Positions 33,464 to 45,000 of a stretch of 64,000 nucleotides of DNA are shown one piece after another. Below the pieces are notes generated by a model. That model had not been told where the DNA came from. It saw nothing but the letters and a program-made list of their open reading frames with translations, and searched no databases. Each line of letters opens with the position of its first letter. Within the stretch, counting starts at the first letter, position 1. The translations under genes were made by a program, and so were the position numbers. The stretch is from Chamaecyparis obtusa (lineage: Eukaryota; Streptophyta; Pinopsida; Cupressales; Cupressaceae): positions 186,001-250,000 of the forward strand of contig BSBK01000523.1 in NCBI GenBank assembly GCA_027943335.1, in the 5' to 3' direction.

Positions 33464-35755
33464 TTAATGAATGAGGTGTTGAAGAAACTCTTGGGTAAGT
33501 TTGTGATTGTTTGCACTCTAATTTTCAATAAAAGAAAGATCATTTATTGCATCTGAGACAAGTATTACAAAGATTAAGGGAGGATAAGTTTTTTATAAAC
33601 ATCAAAAAGTATTCTTTTACGAAAGAAGAGATAGTGTATTTGGGATTTTTGATATCTATCGAAGGATTGAAGATGGATCCTAAGAAGGTTAAATAAATAT
33701 TAGAGTGGTCTACACCTGCAAGTGTTGGAGAAGTGAGATCATTTCGTGGATTGGAATTTTTTTTTACCAAAAGTTGATTAGAAATTTTAGTTTGGCTTGT
33801 AATCCTATAACTAATATATAGAGGAAGGACATAAAATAATTAAAGTGGACACATGGAGCACACAAGATCTTTTAGTTTTTGAAGCAGAAAGTGACTGAAC
33901 AACTTGTGTTAGTCTTACCTAATTTCAATAAAGTTTTTCAAGTGGAATGTGATGCAAGTGCAAATTCAATTGGAGTAGTGTTGACTCAAGAGGGTAGATT
34001 GATTTCCTATTTCAGTGAAAATTTGAATGATTCCAAGAGGAGATATTTGGTTTATGATCAAAAAATTTATGTCATAGTACAAGATTTGAAGAAATGGAGA
34101 ATTACTTGTTTCCTAAGGAGTTTGTGTTGTACATCAATCATAAAGTATTACAATATCTGAATAGTCAAAGTAAGTTGAATTAGAGACATATGAGATGGCT
34201 TGAATTCTTGTAGAGTTATACATCTATGTTGAAACATATGTGTGGTAAAATAAACAAAGTTTTTGATGCTCTATGTAGAAGAAGAACTTTGTTGATAGAG
34301 ATGAGAATTGATGTATTGGGATTTGAGAAGTTGAAGACCTTGTATGAAGATGAACTTGATTCCTCATAACCTTGGAAAGATTGTAGAGAACCTATTGTAG
34401 TAGATCAAAGAAAATAGTTGGACTATTTCATTCAGGATGGTATGTTATTCATGGGAATTCAGTTGTGTATACCTAGAATTTCTATGAGGGATAATTTGAT
34501 AAAGGAAAAACATTTTGGGGGATTAGATGGACATTTTGGAATTGACAAGACAATGGCATTAGTGAGTGAGAATTAATTTTAGCCTCAAATTCATAAGGAT
34601 GTCAAAAATTTTGTTCAAAATTGTAGAATTTATCAAGTTGCAAAAGGAAGTATTCATAATATTGGATTGTATACATCAGTGATAGTACTAACAAGACCTT
34701 GGGAGGACATAAGCATGGATTTTGTATTGGGGTTACTAAAGGAAACTATAGGTAATGATTCTATATTTGTGATAGTGGATAGGTTTTCAAAGATTGATCA
34801 TTTCATGCCTTGCAAGAAGACAACAAATGAAGTTCATTTAGCTGACCTATTTTTCAAAGAGATTGTGAGGTTGCATGGATTACCTAAAAGTATAGTTTCA
34901 GACATGGTTAGTAAGCTTGTTGGTTATTTCTAGAGGATACGTTGGAAGAAGATTAAGACATAATTAAATTTTAGCTCTACATTTCATCCACAAATATATG
35001 GACACAAAAAGGTAGTCATTGAGATTTTGGGTAACCTACTGAGATTCTTGGTTGGAGAAAAGACTAGAAATTGGGATTCAGTTCTAGCATAAGTAGAATT
35101 TGCATATAGAAATTCAGTAAATAGGAGCACATAAAAGACAGCATTTGAGGTGGTTACTAGTTTTAATCCTGAGGGAGTGTCAGAGTTGAGGAATATCAGT
35201 CATGAAGAAAAAAGGAGTGTCAAAGCATAATAATTTGTAAAGCATATGAGTAGCTTACACAATCAGGTCAAACAACATTTGGAGATAGTGAATCAGACAT
35301 ATAAGGAGAAATAAGATATGAAGATGAGACATAAGGGATTCCAAGTGGGGAAAGAAGTAAGGGTATATCTGAAGAAAGGAAGGTTTCCTATTGGAACATA
35401 TGAAAAACTAAAGATTAGGAAGTTCAGAACAAGATCTTGAGAAAAAATGATTTAGGAAATGCATATGAAATAGAGTTGCTAGATGACATGGATATTTCAC
35501 CTATATTCAATATTTAAGATTTTTATGAGTATCATAAACCATAATTTCATGACAGTGATGAATCACATGTTCAACAATAGTATTCCAAGAAGAGAATGGA
35601 TGAGATAGCATAAATTATGGATAACCAAGTTGGTAGAAGTACAAGAGGTAGACAATATAAGAAGTATCTTGTCATGTGGAATGACATACCAATGGAGGAT
35701 TATTCATGGATTTCTCAGGATGAGGTTTACCATCTTGGTTTTCCTTTAGCCCTAG
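33464..35755 (+). pseudogene. pol: Truncated chromovirus pol (RT C-terminus to chromodomain)
   Basis: Begins inside RT (LMNEVLKKLLGKFVIV); the catalytic YLDD segment is lost and replaced by unrelated residues. Thumb-region words (VYLGFLISIEGLKMDPKKVK) follow at 33620-33690, RNase H (NKVFQVECDASANSIGVV) from 33924, the integrase core (RPWEDISMDFVLGL at 34697, FVIVDRFSKIDHF) and, near 35640-35740, a chromodomain-like tail (RQYKKYLVMWNDIPMED). Stops and frameshifts are frequent. It is a relative of the pol at 42021-46192, much older by its number of breaks. Confidence 0.82.
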
Positions 35756-35794
35756 GAAAGTGAGAGGAATATTTTTCAAATAACCCTAGGTGTC

Positions 35795-36590
35795 TGATGT
35801 AGGACCATCTTGGGGTTCTTGGTAATCTTACATCAACCAAAAATATTTGTTTTATAATTCCTATTTAGTTCAGTATTCATGTTTCTTTCAACATTCATTC
35901 CATTTAGATAGTTGGTAGCTACAAACCTATTGGTGTGTTCCTGGACCTATGTGGAACCTTCTCCTAGGTTCACATCCCTTTCAATTTCTTTTCATGTGAG
36001 ATCTTGCAGGCTCTTCGCGGGACTTAATTGTTCTTCATATTTCACAGCTAGTTTGTATTTCCTGATCTTACAAAGGATTTTCCTGATTGATGAACCTTAA
36101 TGGTGTATTTATCAATGTTTTTATGTTCATGGTAAACCTACTTGAGGGATCATGATTCATGTTTCATTTATTGAAGCAAGATCGTTATGATTTCAGTTTT
36201 GACCTATATATGTAATACATTTTCTTCTCATTGAGGAATGCAATATTTAATATTAAGATGACTTGTGGCTTGTGAAGGCTTTATAAAATCTTGTAATTGA
36301 TTTCTTAGGGTATCAAAAAGAATATATAAGAAATAAATATTAGTAGAGCTCTATGGATGGATTTCATAATATATAGTATAAAAAGATTACCTACAAAAGG
36401 TTCATAAGTCAGACCAGTGTGCCTCAAATGTATGACTGCATGTTGCAGATCCCTTGTATTTAAAAATATAATAAAAAGAAGGTTGATCTTTCATTATATC
36501 AAGTATTTTTTTTAATTTCTTCCATTGTGTGACTCTTGTTGAAAGGATTAGATTGAACTCTTTAAGTTCCCTCTGTTCTTGATTTCATCA
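35795..36590 (+). repeat. LTR of the eroded chromovirus
   Basis: 796 bp. It starts TGATG and ends CATCA (perfect 5-bp terminal inverted repeat) and is followed after AGAAG by a tRNA-iMet-type primer-binding site at 36596. It directly follows pol, so the order is pol-LTR-PBS-gag: the LTR ends one element and starts the next. Confidence 0.8.
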
Positions 36591-36595
36591 AGAAG

Positions 36596-36606
36596 TGGTA
36601 TCAGAG
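36596..36606 (+). promoter_or_regulatory. Primer-binding site (tRNA-iMet type)
   Basis: TGGTATCAGAG, 5 nt after the LTR end. The usual twelfth base (C) is changed to A. Confidence 0.8.
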
Positions 36607-37045
36607 AAAGTTTATGATTCTATTGAGGTGGATCATAGTTCCTAAGCTTGTGAAGTCCTAGGTTGATTTTTTGTGGGGTGGAAAAAAGAGTATCTAATCC
36701 ACAATTGCAAAGGATTTATGGAAGATCGATCACATAGGAAATTCTAGAGATGGAAGGAGAGATGTAAATCTAGTCATGCTAGATATGTTGTGACAAATTG
36801 CAGCTATATTAGAAAATGTGGAGACAACCCAAAGAAGAGGTGGACACATTGAGGATGTGAGTGATGAAGACAAAGAGATAAATTAAGAATTAGCCAAAGA
36901 GGGTGAAGAACAACCAAAGCTTAAACAAGGAGAAGACATATTTATAAAACCCTTAACTAGGATTACTGCAAGATCATATTTTAATCCACCTAATTACCAT
37001 GGAAAGATGGATTCAGATGAATTACTTGATTGGATCATAGAGAAG
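36607..37045 (+). pseudogene. gag: gag fragment of the eroded chromovirus
   Basis: Translates, with stops, to a gag N-terminus: a coiled part (QIAAILENVETTQRR), an acidic stretch, and the capsid start FNPPNYHGKMDSDELLDWI at about 36980-37030. The last is comparable to VPTFFGNLNPEELIDEI of the chromovirus at 41151. The rest of gag and all of pol are missing before the next LTR piece begins. Confidence 0.65.
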
Positions 37046-37312
37046 ATAGAAGAAAGAAACATTGGTAGAGCTCTATGGCTAGAGTTTAAAATAGAGGGTA
37101 TAAAAACATAACCTACAAAAGGTTCATAAATCATACTAGTATGGATAGAATGTATGATTGCATATTGCAAATCCCTTGTATTTTAAAATCTGATAATAAG
37201 AAGGTCGATCTTGCATTCTCTCAAGTTGTTTTTTGTATTTATTCTTATGTGTGACTCTTATTGCAAGTATTTGACTAAACTCTTTGAACTCCCTCTATCC
37301 TTGACTACATAA
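37046..37312 (+). repeat. Partial second LTR of the eroded chromovirus
   Basis: Matches 36325-36588 of the LTR above (GTAGAGCTCTATGG, CCTACAAAAGGTTCATAA, TGTGTGACTCTT, CCTTGACT). The first about 530 bp of the LTR are absent. Confidence 0.78.
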
Positions 37313-37329
37313 AAATTGACTTTGGCACC

Positions 37330-38100
37330 AAAGGATGTGCCACATCAATTTTGACAATTTCGTAAGAATAAGTTCATCATCTACAGTAAGGGATTTACCT
37401 AGATTGTGTAGACCAAACAATGTTATCCATAAAGGATGCCAAGAAGGAAAGAAAAGAAGAGAGTAGCTCAAGGAAAAATACTATTCATCTATTGGTTTAC
37501 TTACTGGATCTAGTGCACACCAATCTATGTGGTCCTACCAAAACAAGGATCTTACACGGTGAGAGATATTTCATACTTTTTATTGATGATTATTCAATAT
37601 TATCTTGGGTTATATTTCTAAGAGAAAAATCAAAAGCATTTGATAAGTTCAATATTTTTAAAGAAATAATGAGAATGAATGTGGTAGGAAGATTAAATGT
37701 TTGAGATCTGATAAAGGAGGAGAGTTTACTTCTGACGAGTATGAGAATTTTTGTAAGAAACATGGTATTAAAAGATAGTTTTTAGAACCTAGAACGCCAT
37801 AGAAGAATGGTGTAGTGGAAAGAATAAATTGGATAATATAGGAAGTAGAAAGGACAATGTTGAAGGAAGTGAGTTTACCATAGGTTTATTGGAGATAAAT
37901 ATTGTTGGCAAGTTGACTATACTTCTATATATGACTAAGATATAGTGTTTTCATTATGGAAAAAAAGTCATATGATGTTATGGAGTCAGCGCAACCAGCT
38001 AGAACATCATATTTGGTTAAGTATGAAAGACTGGATAGTCAATGGAGCACCAGGTGAATAGAGCATTAGTGCATGTGTGTATGACTGAGTTTTGGCATGC
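37330..38100 (+). pseudogene. Copia integrase fragment
   Basis: Ty1/copia integrase core: LVHTNLCGPTKTRILHGERY and FILFIDDYSILSWVIFL at 37510-37620. After a one-base shift near 37695 come the second catalytic part RSDKGGEFTSDEYE and the conserved PQKNGVVERIN (37800-37830, with a stop). RT and RNase H are not found after it. The next feature is a copia LTR of uncertain relation. Confidence 0.8.
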
Positions 38101-38240
38101 ACCCTTGAAGATAAGCTTATTGATATGTAATAATGCTAATTATAAGAGCGCATGATCAGATGATTCAATATGAGGAAGATACAACTAGTTGAAGTGGCAC
38201 AAATAGTAAGCGGTAGACTAGAACAGAGCATGGAGCCGAC

Positions 38241-39023
38241 TGTTGGTATTTTGATTAGTAGTTATAACATTATTTTGTAAAGGATATGCACCTATTGTAT
38301 TTAGGTTATAGACATGTTAATATCTTTTTTTGTAAACACACTTGAGCCAATTCACTTGGAAGCATTGTATGTAATAGGTTGAAGGCCGACTTAGTTAATA
38401 GTTTTGTTTGCACATATAAATAAGACATGCGCCTTTGTAATATGGATGGAAGAATAATAGAAAGTTGATGAGAGAAGAATAGAGGTATGCGAAGAGAAGT
38501 TAGAATATTGTAGTGCTTTACAAGAGGCTAAAGCATCAGTGCACAAAAGGAACTGATCAGACAAGCAGTGTCACAACAACAGTTCACCTTGCATATATAG
38601 TGTGTATCTGAGATCCAAAAGGTTGTAGCCTTCACCACTTGAGCAGTGAGCTCTAGGACAGTGTGTCCCCACCCTTAATAGGGTTAATAGTAAAAGACTC
38701 CTATCAGGGTCTAACCATTGACCTGGTCATTGTACCAAAAGAATTGTAAAGAACAACTCCTAACAGGGTTGCAAGATCTTCTAACAAGGATCATAAAACA
38801 CTAGTGCAGTTCTTAGTGGGTGTCAATTCCCACTGGGGTTTTTACCTATTTGGGTTTCCCCGTAACCATATTTGGTGTCATGTGTTATGGTTTTTTATCT
38901 TACTTGTATTGATATTCATTTCTGTACATAAGTACTTAAGTTTATTTTCAAGAGTTAAGAAAAAGTAATAATATATAGAACATTGATTCACCCCCCACCC
39001 TCTCAGTGTTCCCATTCCTAACA
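38241..39023 (+). repeat. 5' LTR of the copia element
   Basis: 783 bp. The end is fixed by the primer-binding site 2 nt downstream. TATA-like TATAAATA at 38415-38422. The 3' part includes GATTCACCCCCCACCCTCTC, which resembles the LTR end of the minus-strand copia at 53985-54010, so the two are related. Confidence 0.82.
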
Positions 39024-39025
39024 AT

Positions 39026-39037
39026 TGGTATCAGAGC
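39026..39037 (+). promoter_or_regulatory. Primer-binding site of the copia element (tRNA-iMet type)
   Basis: TGGTATCAGAGC, a full 12-base match to the canonical site. Confidence 0.9.
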
Positions 39038-39077
39038 TTTAGTCCTCTAAAGATAAGTTTAACCACTTGAGGAGATC

Positions 39078-40199
39078 ATGGATAAGGGAGAAATGAAACA
39101 TCTGAAAAAGAATCTTGAAGCATCTCTTGAAGACCTTGACAGATCCGAAAAAGAAATTGAAGAATTGAAAGAAAAAGTTAGGGATTCTCATGCAGTCATC
39201 AAAAAACTAAGAAAAGATTTGAAAGACTATTCCACAAGTGATTTGGAGAAAATGGTTAAAAAGATAAATGAGGAAAACACATCTCTGAAAGATTAGATTG
39301 ATGAATTGGATAAAAAAATACTTAATAATCAGGAAGCCTATGAAGAGCAGATCAAAGAAAATAAGTAGGTGGATGAAGAACTAAAGCAATAAAACATGAA
39401 AATATTGGAATTAGAAAAAATCAAGAAGCAAGTGGAATCTAAATTGACTGAAGCAAAGAATCATATTGACAAATTGCACACAAGAAAGGATCTAATAGAG
39501 TCACAGTTGTATTTATAGAAGGTTAAAGGAGACACCAGCAGTATTGGATTCAATGAAGCACAAAATCAGATCAATGACATGCAAGCAAGAAAGAAAGCAT
39601 TAGAAGAATCTACAGAAGCTAAGAAGATAGGAAATCATACAGAAGTTGAAGCTGAACCACCCAAGGATGAGAAAAAGCCAATAAAAAGGACTTGTTATGC
39701 TTGTAACAAGCACGAACACATAGCAAGAAATTGTAAAGAGGTAAGACCATTCAATGGTTACTGTTATTCATGCAATAAGTTTGGTCATAGAGCTATGAAT
39801 TGTATATCAAATCAAAATTAGAAAAATTAGAGAAGTCATCCACAATAGAATGTAAGAAATTCTCAAAACATTACATGTCAGATATGCAACTATATTGGTC
39901 ACACAGACAGACAGTGCAGTATGGTAACCCACATGAATGCACCAAGGAATATTAGGCCTCCAGTCATTTGTCACTCATGTAACAAGGTTGAACACATCTC
40001 TAGGTTCTACAGAACAAAAGCGCTAAGACAGGAAAGCTCTAAAAAGTTAGAAGGATCAATATTGGATGAAGCAAGAGAAGTCAAGTTTGTGCAAGTTATA
40101 GAGGACGCGAGCTTGATTTTGAAGGAAGAAAAGAAGGATAATGTTGATGAAATAGTTGAGGATGCATCTGCAATGGATGCACCTCCTATTTATGGTTAA
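39078..40199 (+). pseudogene. gag: Coiled-coil, multi-zinc-knuckle gag
   Basis: One frame from ATG 39078 (MDKGEMKHLKK), with stops near 39294, 39366, 39390, 39516, 39819, 39828 and 39846. The first about 170 codons are heptad-like, Lys/Glu-rich coiled coil (SEKEIEELKEKV). Four zinc-binding units follow: CYACNKHEHIARNC (39690), CYSCNKFGHRAMNC (39762), CQICNYIGHTDRQC (39878) and a degenerate CHSCNKVEHISRFY (39969). The usual copia gag core (UBN2/retrotrans_gag type) is missing between the start and the coil; the start codon follows the PBS by only 40 bp. The protein would bind RNA through the knuckles and self-assemble through the coil. Confidence 0.72.
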
Positions 40200-40613
40200 A
40201 ATGACCATCATGGTCATAGGGGGAGCTATATTATCTCTAGACCCATGCGCAGCTAGTATACTCACCCTCTAAGTATGCACCTTGGACTACAACTATTTGG
40301 AGACTATGTGAAGTAGTATGCAAGAGCACACTGCCTGATTGTTAGCAGAAACAAAGAATGAAATTCTCAGTTGCATTACGTGGCAAGCATTAATGGAAGA
40401 AATCTACTTTATAGTCACCAAAGATTCACTGATCACTCATTTGCAATCAATTTTAAGTGTTTAGAGATCACATGAGCACTAGCAATTGAGTTAAGAAGCA
40501 TTTCAGTTGAATTTATCATCAAAGAAGGAAGATTGATTGTTGGAAGCCCTAGTTCAGACATGATGATTCAGAAACCGTTGGAAACCTCTGTGAAGTGATA
40601 AATCAAGTAAGTC
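40200..40613 (+). other. Linker between gag and the extra ORF
   Basis: About 410 bp with no open frame of note. This is where pol would be expected in a complete copia element; it is absent. Confidence 0.5.
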
Positions 40614-41150
40614 ATGGCTACACTAGTTGTTTTTGATGTTGCTGAAAGGAAAAGATATGTGTTTAAGAAGCATCCCTTCAAGTCCACCCTAGATGACCTA
40701 GAAGGAGCCTTTTCTAGAACCCCAATGGGCGTTATGCACGTAGAAGACATATGCGCATATGTGTGTTGCAAAAAGGAACTAGTTGGTTTAGACAGAATTA
40801 GGTCACACCCTAAGTCAATGATGAATCCTAATAAAATATTCATGGATGATTTCGCACACCTTGAGAATCACCCAATCTACAACCTATGAATTCTATGAAT
40901 CCGAATGGATTAAGATCCTGTTGAGTATAATTCATGATGACATATTTTGGATAGGTGAAGTTCCAGTTATAATCACAACTTATCTCATTTATGAGATGAT
41001 AGGACTATCAAAGATAGGCGCCATTCTTCCAGTTGGTAAGGATGTCCAAAAATTGGTTGAACAAGCTTGTAAGTCATGTAGTGACAAGCATGGCATGACC
41101 ATAGAGTCGATTGAGGAAAAAGACATCAAAATGATGTCTATGATACTTAG
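40614..41150 (+). pseudogene. Copia extra ORF, part 1
   Basis: Starts ATG at 40614 (MATLVVFDVAERKRYVFKKH), then SRTPMGVMHVEDICAY. A frame change near 40865-40885 leads to EWIKILLSIIHDDIFWIGE and EMIGLSKIGAILPVGKD. The family is a protein of unknown function carried by copia elements; I recall similar ones from conifers but cannot verify. The chromovirus at 41151 splits it; the last codons before the break (MSMIL) continue after 47036. Confidence 0.68.
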
Positions 41151-41991
41151 TGATGCAGGAGCATCCTGGGTGTAAGAGCAATCTTGCATCACCCAAAAAT
41201 ATTTCTATTTTTATATTCAATAAGGGCTATTTTGAGCAGAGCTGCTATTTATGGAAAGTTACTATTTTTGGTAATTTTTATATGTGCTCAGAATGATCTG
41301 ATTTCTTTCTTGGAGGTTCATTTTGGTCATATAAGTCTGCCAGTAAAGTTTCATTTCCAGATCAAGTGTATATTGGAAGATATTGAAGATTTTCGGTATT
41401 GGCAGCAGGGTACAGAAACTTTGAACTCAATTTTGAAGGCTTTAGAGGCCCTGGATGAGGTCAAAAATTTGGGTGACAGGCACTTGCGCCAGTCAAGCTT
41501 GTAGAGCATTTCGTGGCATTTCCGAAATGGGATAATAGCCGATCGGGTCAACTGGTGATGCCTTATGGTCTCCGGAAGTCGGGTCACCTGAAATGGTAGA
41601 AAATAATTTTCTTCAAAATTTCTGTTCGGGTTTCAAAGGTTATCTTGAGCCGACTATGATGTAATGAAATGTAAAAATAAAATAATTCTAAGTTTGGTCG
41701 GCCTTATTGGCTAAAATTCTGGAACCTTCTCGGGCGGTGGAAATTGCCTATATAAGGAAGACTGTATTATTGTCTTAGGCAGTTCAGAATAGTTCTGGGT
41801 AATAGTTCGAGGCTTTGTCCTACAGAATATTGTAAGGGAATGCCCATGTGGCTTTGCATGTTGTAATTCTGAAAATTTGTAATTCCACATTTGTGGAGAT
41901 AATAAGAAGCCAATTTTTTGTTCTTGCATATTATTGTTGTTGTTTCTCTATGTCTGTTATGTGTTTGTGGTATTAAGAGGAGCACCCTTCA
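41151..41991 (+). repeat. Left LTR (plus orientation) of the inverted-LTR chromovirus
   Basis: 841 bp, TGATGCAGG to CACCCTTCA, followed by TTAAG and the primer-binding site. It includes a 106-codon open frame (41184-41504) also open in the right LTR; I attach no function to it. Confidence 0.92.
41749..41756 (+). promoter_or_regulatory. TATA box of the left LTR
   Basis: TATATAAG. The mirrored copy is at 46435-46428 on the minus strand, so this insertion carries two convergent promoters reading into the same gag-pol. Confidence 0.6.
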
Positions 41992-41996
41992 TTAAG

Positions 41997-42008
41997 TGGT
42001 ATCAGAGC
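41997..42008 (+). promoter_or_regulatory. Primer-binding site of the chromovirus (tRNA-iMet type)
   Basis: TGGTATCAGAGC, 5 nt after the LTR end. No counterpart exists next to the inverted LTR, where pol abuts the U5 end directly. Confidence 0.9.
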
Positions 42009-42020
42009 AGGTTTTCTTGA

Positions 42021-45000
42021 GTGTGTAAACAGATCACTGACTGTGAGGCAGTTTGCACCAGGACCGTGGCTAGGGTTTCAGTGCGCATCACGAAAATACC
42101 TCCACAAAGGGAGCGTGGCGAAAGAGCTGGTGTTGTAACACCTGAGGTTAGAGAGCTGCAGAGACAAGTGCGAGCATTGCAAGAAGAGATTCATAGAGGA
42201 ATGAATCTTAATGTCAGAGATGAAAGCAAGGATGAAGCCGAAGAAGAATATCAAGAAGGAGAAGCTGAAATTGTGAACCAGGAGGAAGAAAGACTTTTTT
42301 GGGCGATTTCCAAGATTGGGAAAAGACCTAAGATTGAGGTTCCTACATTTTTTGGAAATCTTAACCCAGAGGAATTGATTGACGAGATCAATGAATGTGA
42401 GGAGTATTTAGAGTATGAAGATGTTGAGGATCCTGATAGGGTCAAATTTGCGAAGGCCAGACTGAAAGGTCATGCGAAGATCTAGTGGCAAGAAATTCAA
42501 TTGGAGCGAAATAGAAGAGGGAAAGATAAAATCACAAGATGGGATCGGATGGTGGATAAATTGAAGCGGCAGTTCATTCCTGTTGATTATGAGCTTGACC
42601 TACTGAAGAAAATGCAGAGTTTGAAGCAAGCAGGAAGATCTATTCAGGAGTATACAGAGGAGTTCTATCGACTTCTCATCAGAACAGGCCACGCAGAAGC
42701 TGATAAGGAGAAAGTTGCCCGATACCTTAATGAGTTAAGGCCAAGCATTCAGGAGGAGCTGAATCTGGTTCGAATGAATAGTATTGAAGAGGCATACCAG
42801 TTTGCCCTAAAAGTAGAGGAAAAGCTAAACAAGAAGTTTGAGAGCAGACAAAATGGAAGAGGTCGCGGTGGACGATCTGGTGGATGGTCATATGGTGGCC
42901 GAAATGAAGATCCGAAAAAGAAGGATGAGGCCAGTAGCAGTCAAAATCAGTGAGGAAATAATTCCAATCGCTTCCAGGATTAGAATAATAGAGATCAGAG
43001 AGGAAGAGGAAGAGGACAAGGATCTGGAAGAGGTGGCTTCCGTGGAACATGTTTTCACTGTGGAGAAGAAGGTCATAGGGCATTTGAATGTCCTCAGCAC
43101 CAAGGCAGAACGGATAGGAGAAATGAAGGCCAGGCTAGAGTTGCACATGTAGATGAAGATGCCAGATCATCAAATTCTGAAGATGCTGAAAGAGGAGAAA
43201 TGTTGATTAATAGAAGAGTCCTGTTGAGTGGTGAGAATGAACCTGAGCAAAGGAGGAGCCTGTTTTGCACCAGGTGCAAGTGTGAAGGTAAATGTTGTGA
43301 TGTGATTATTGATAGTGGAAGCACTGACAATTTGGTGTCAGAAGAGATGGTGACAAAGTTGAAGCTCAAGAGACAGAAACACCCACATCCATATCGAATT
43401 GCCTGGGTACAGGATGACCACAAGGTCATGGTCAATGAACAATGCCTAGTGAAGTTCAAGATCGGGGGGTACCAAGATGAGGTACTATGTGATATCATCT
43501 CTATGGAGGCATGTCATATGTTATTGGGTAGACCGTGGCAGTTTGACAGATGTGTTGTACACGATGGTCGTGCGAATACCTATTCCCTGACAAAGGATGG
43601 AGTGCGACATAAGCTAAAGCCATTGAAGGAGACCAAAAAAAAGGTATGTGGTAATGCAAGAATAACATTTGTTGATGGAAGGAAATTCCTAGATGGTATG
43701 AGGCATGAGCATGTATGTTTTGCTTTAATTCCAAAAGCTGGTAAAGAGGAAGTAGAAGATGTTCCTGTAGAAGTTGCAGATTTGTTGAATGAGTTTCAGG
43801 ATATTATATCCGATAACGTGCTTGATGGATTACCACCAGTCAGGAAGATCAGTCATCAGCTGGACTTGATCCCAGGAGCGAGTTTTCCGAATAAGGCAGC
43901 ACACAGAATGACACCTGCAGAAAGTGAGGAGTTGAACAGACAAGTACATGAACTGTTACAGAAAGGTTTGATCCGTGAGAGTCTGAGTCCTTGTGCTGTA
44001 CCAGCGGTATTAGCACCAAAGAAGAATGGAGAATGGAGGATGTGTACAGATTCTAGGGCAATAAACAAGATCATAATCAAGTACAGGTTTCCATTGCCAC
44101 GAATGGATGATATTATGGAATGTTTGAGTGGAGCTGTGTATTTCTAAAAGATAGATCTGAAGAGTGGATATCATCAAATTCGAATCAGAGAAGGAGATGA
44201 ATGGAAGACTGCCTTCAAAACAAAGGAAGGACTATATGAGTGGTTAGTCATGCCTTTTGGGCTAACCAATGCACCGAGCACTTTCATGCGGCTCATGAAC
44301 GAGGTTCTGAAAGAATTTTTGGGTAAATTTGTCATCGTTTACCTAGATGATATTTTGATTTTTAGCAAGACATTGGAGGAACATATGATGCATATTCGTA
44401 TGGTGTTTGAGAAGTTGAGAGATGAGAAATTGTTGATTAATTTGAAGAAGTGCAGTTTTGTGAAGAAAGAGTTAGTGTATTTGGGATTTGTAGTTTCAGC
44501 AGAAGGTCTAAAAATGGACCCAGAGAAGGTACAGGCTATCCTTGAATGGCCTACTCCAAGGAGTGCTATTGCGGTAAGATCTTTTCATGGTTTGGCTAGC
44601 TTTTACAGAAAGTTTATCAAAAATTTTAGCAGTATTTGTGGTCCCTTGACTGAAACAATGAGAGGGGATAGAAAAGAGTTTAAGTGGACTAATGGGGCAG
44701 AAAAGAGTTTTTAATTGTTGAAACAAAAAGTTACAGAACAACCTGTTTTAGCACTTCCAGATTTTAATAAGGTGTTTCAAGTAGATTGTGATGCTAGTGG
44801 TACTGCAATAAGAGCTGTTATGAGCCAAGAAGGTAAACTTGTTGCTTATTTCAGTGAGAAGTTAAATGATGCCAAGAGGAAATATTTTGTTTATGATCAA
44901 AAATTTTATGCTATAGTTCAGGCATTAAAGAAGTGGAGACATTATCTGCTTCCTAAGGAGTTTGTTTTGTATACTGATCATCAAGCTTTGCAATATTTGA

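Noticed and set aside
36596..36606. TGGTATCAGAG and similar strings as tRNA genes
   Set aside because: Only the short complement of a tRNA 3' end is present, immediately after LTR ends. These are primer-binding sites.
41184..41504. 106-codon open frame in the left chromovirus LTR, also open in the right LTR (47003-46683)
   Set aside because: The two copies differ at about eight residues without a sign of selection, no motif is recognised, and LTR promoters and signals overlap it. Most likely a chance frame.
42838..43152. Long alternative frame in chromovirus gag
   Set aside because: Shadow of the Gly/Arg-rich gag tail and zinc knuckle, which lie in the main frame.
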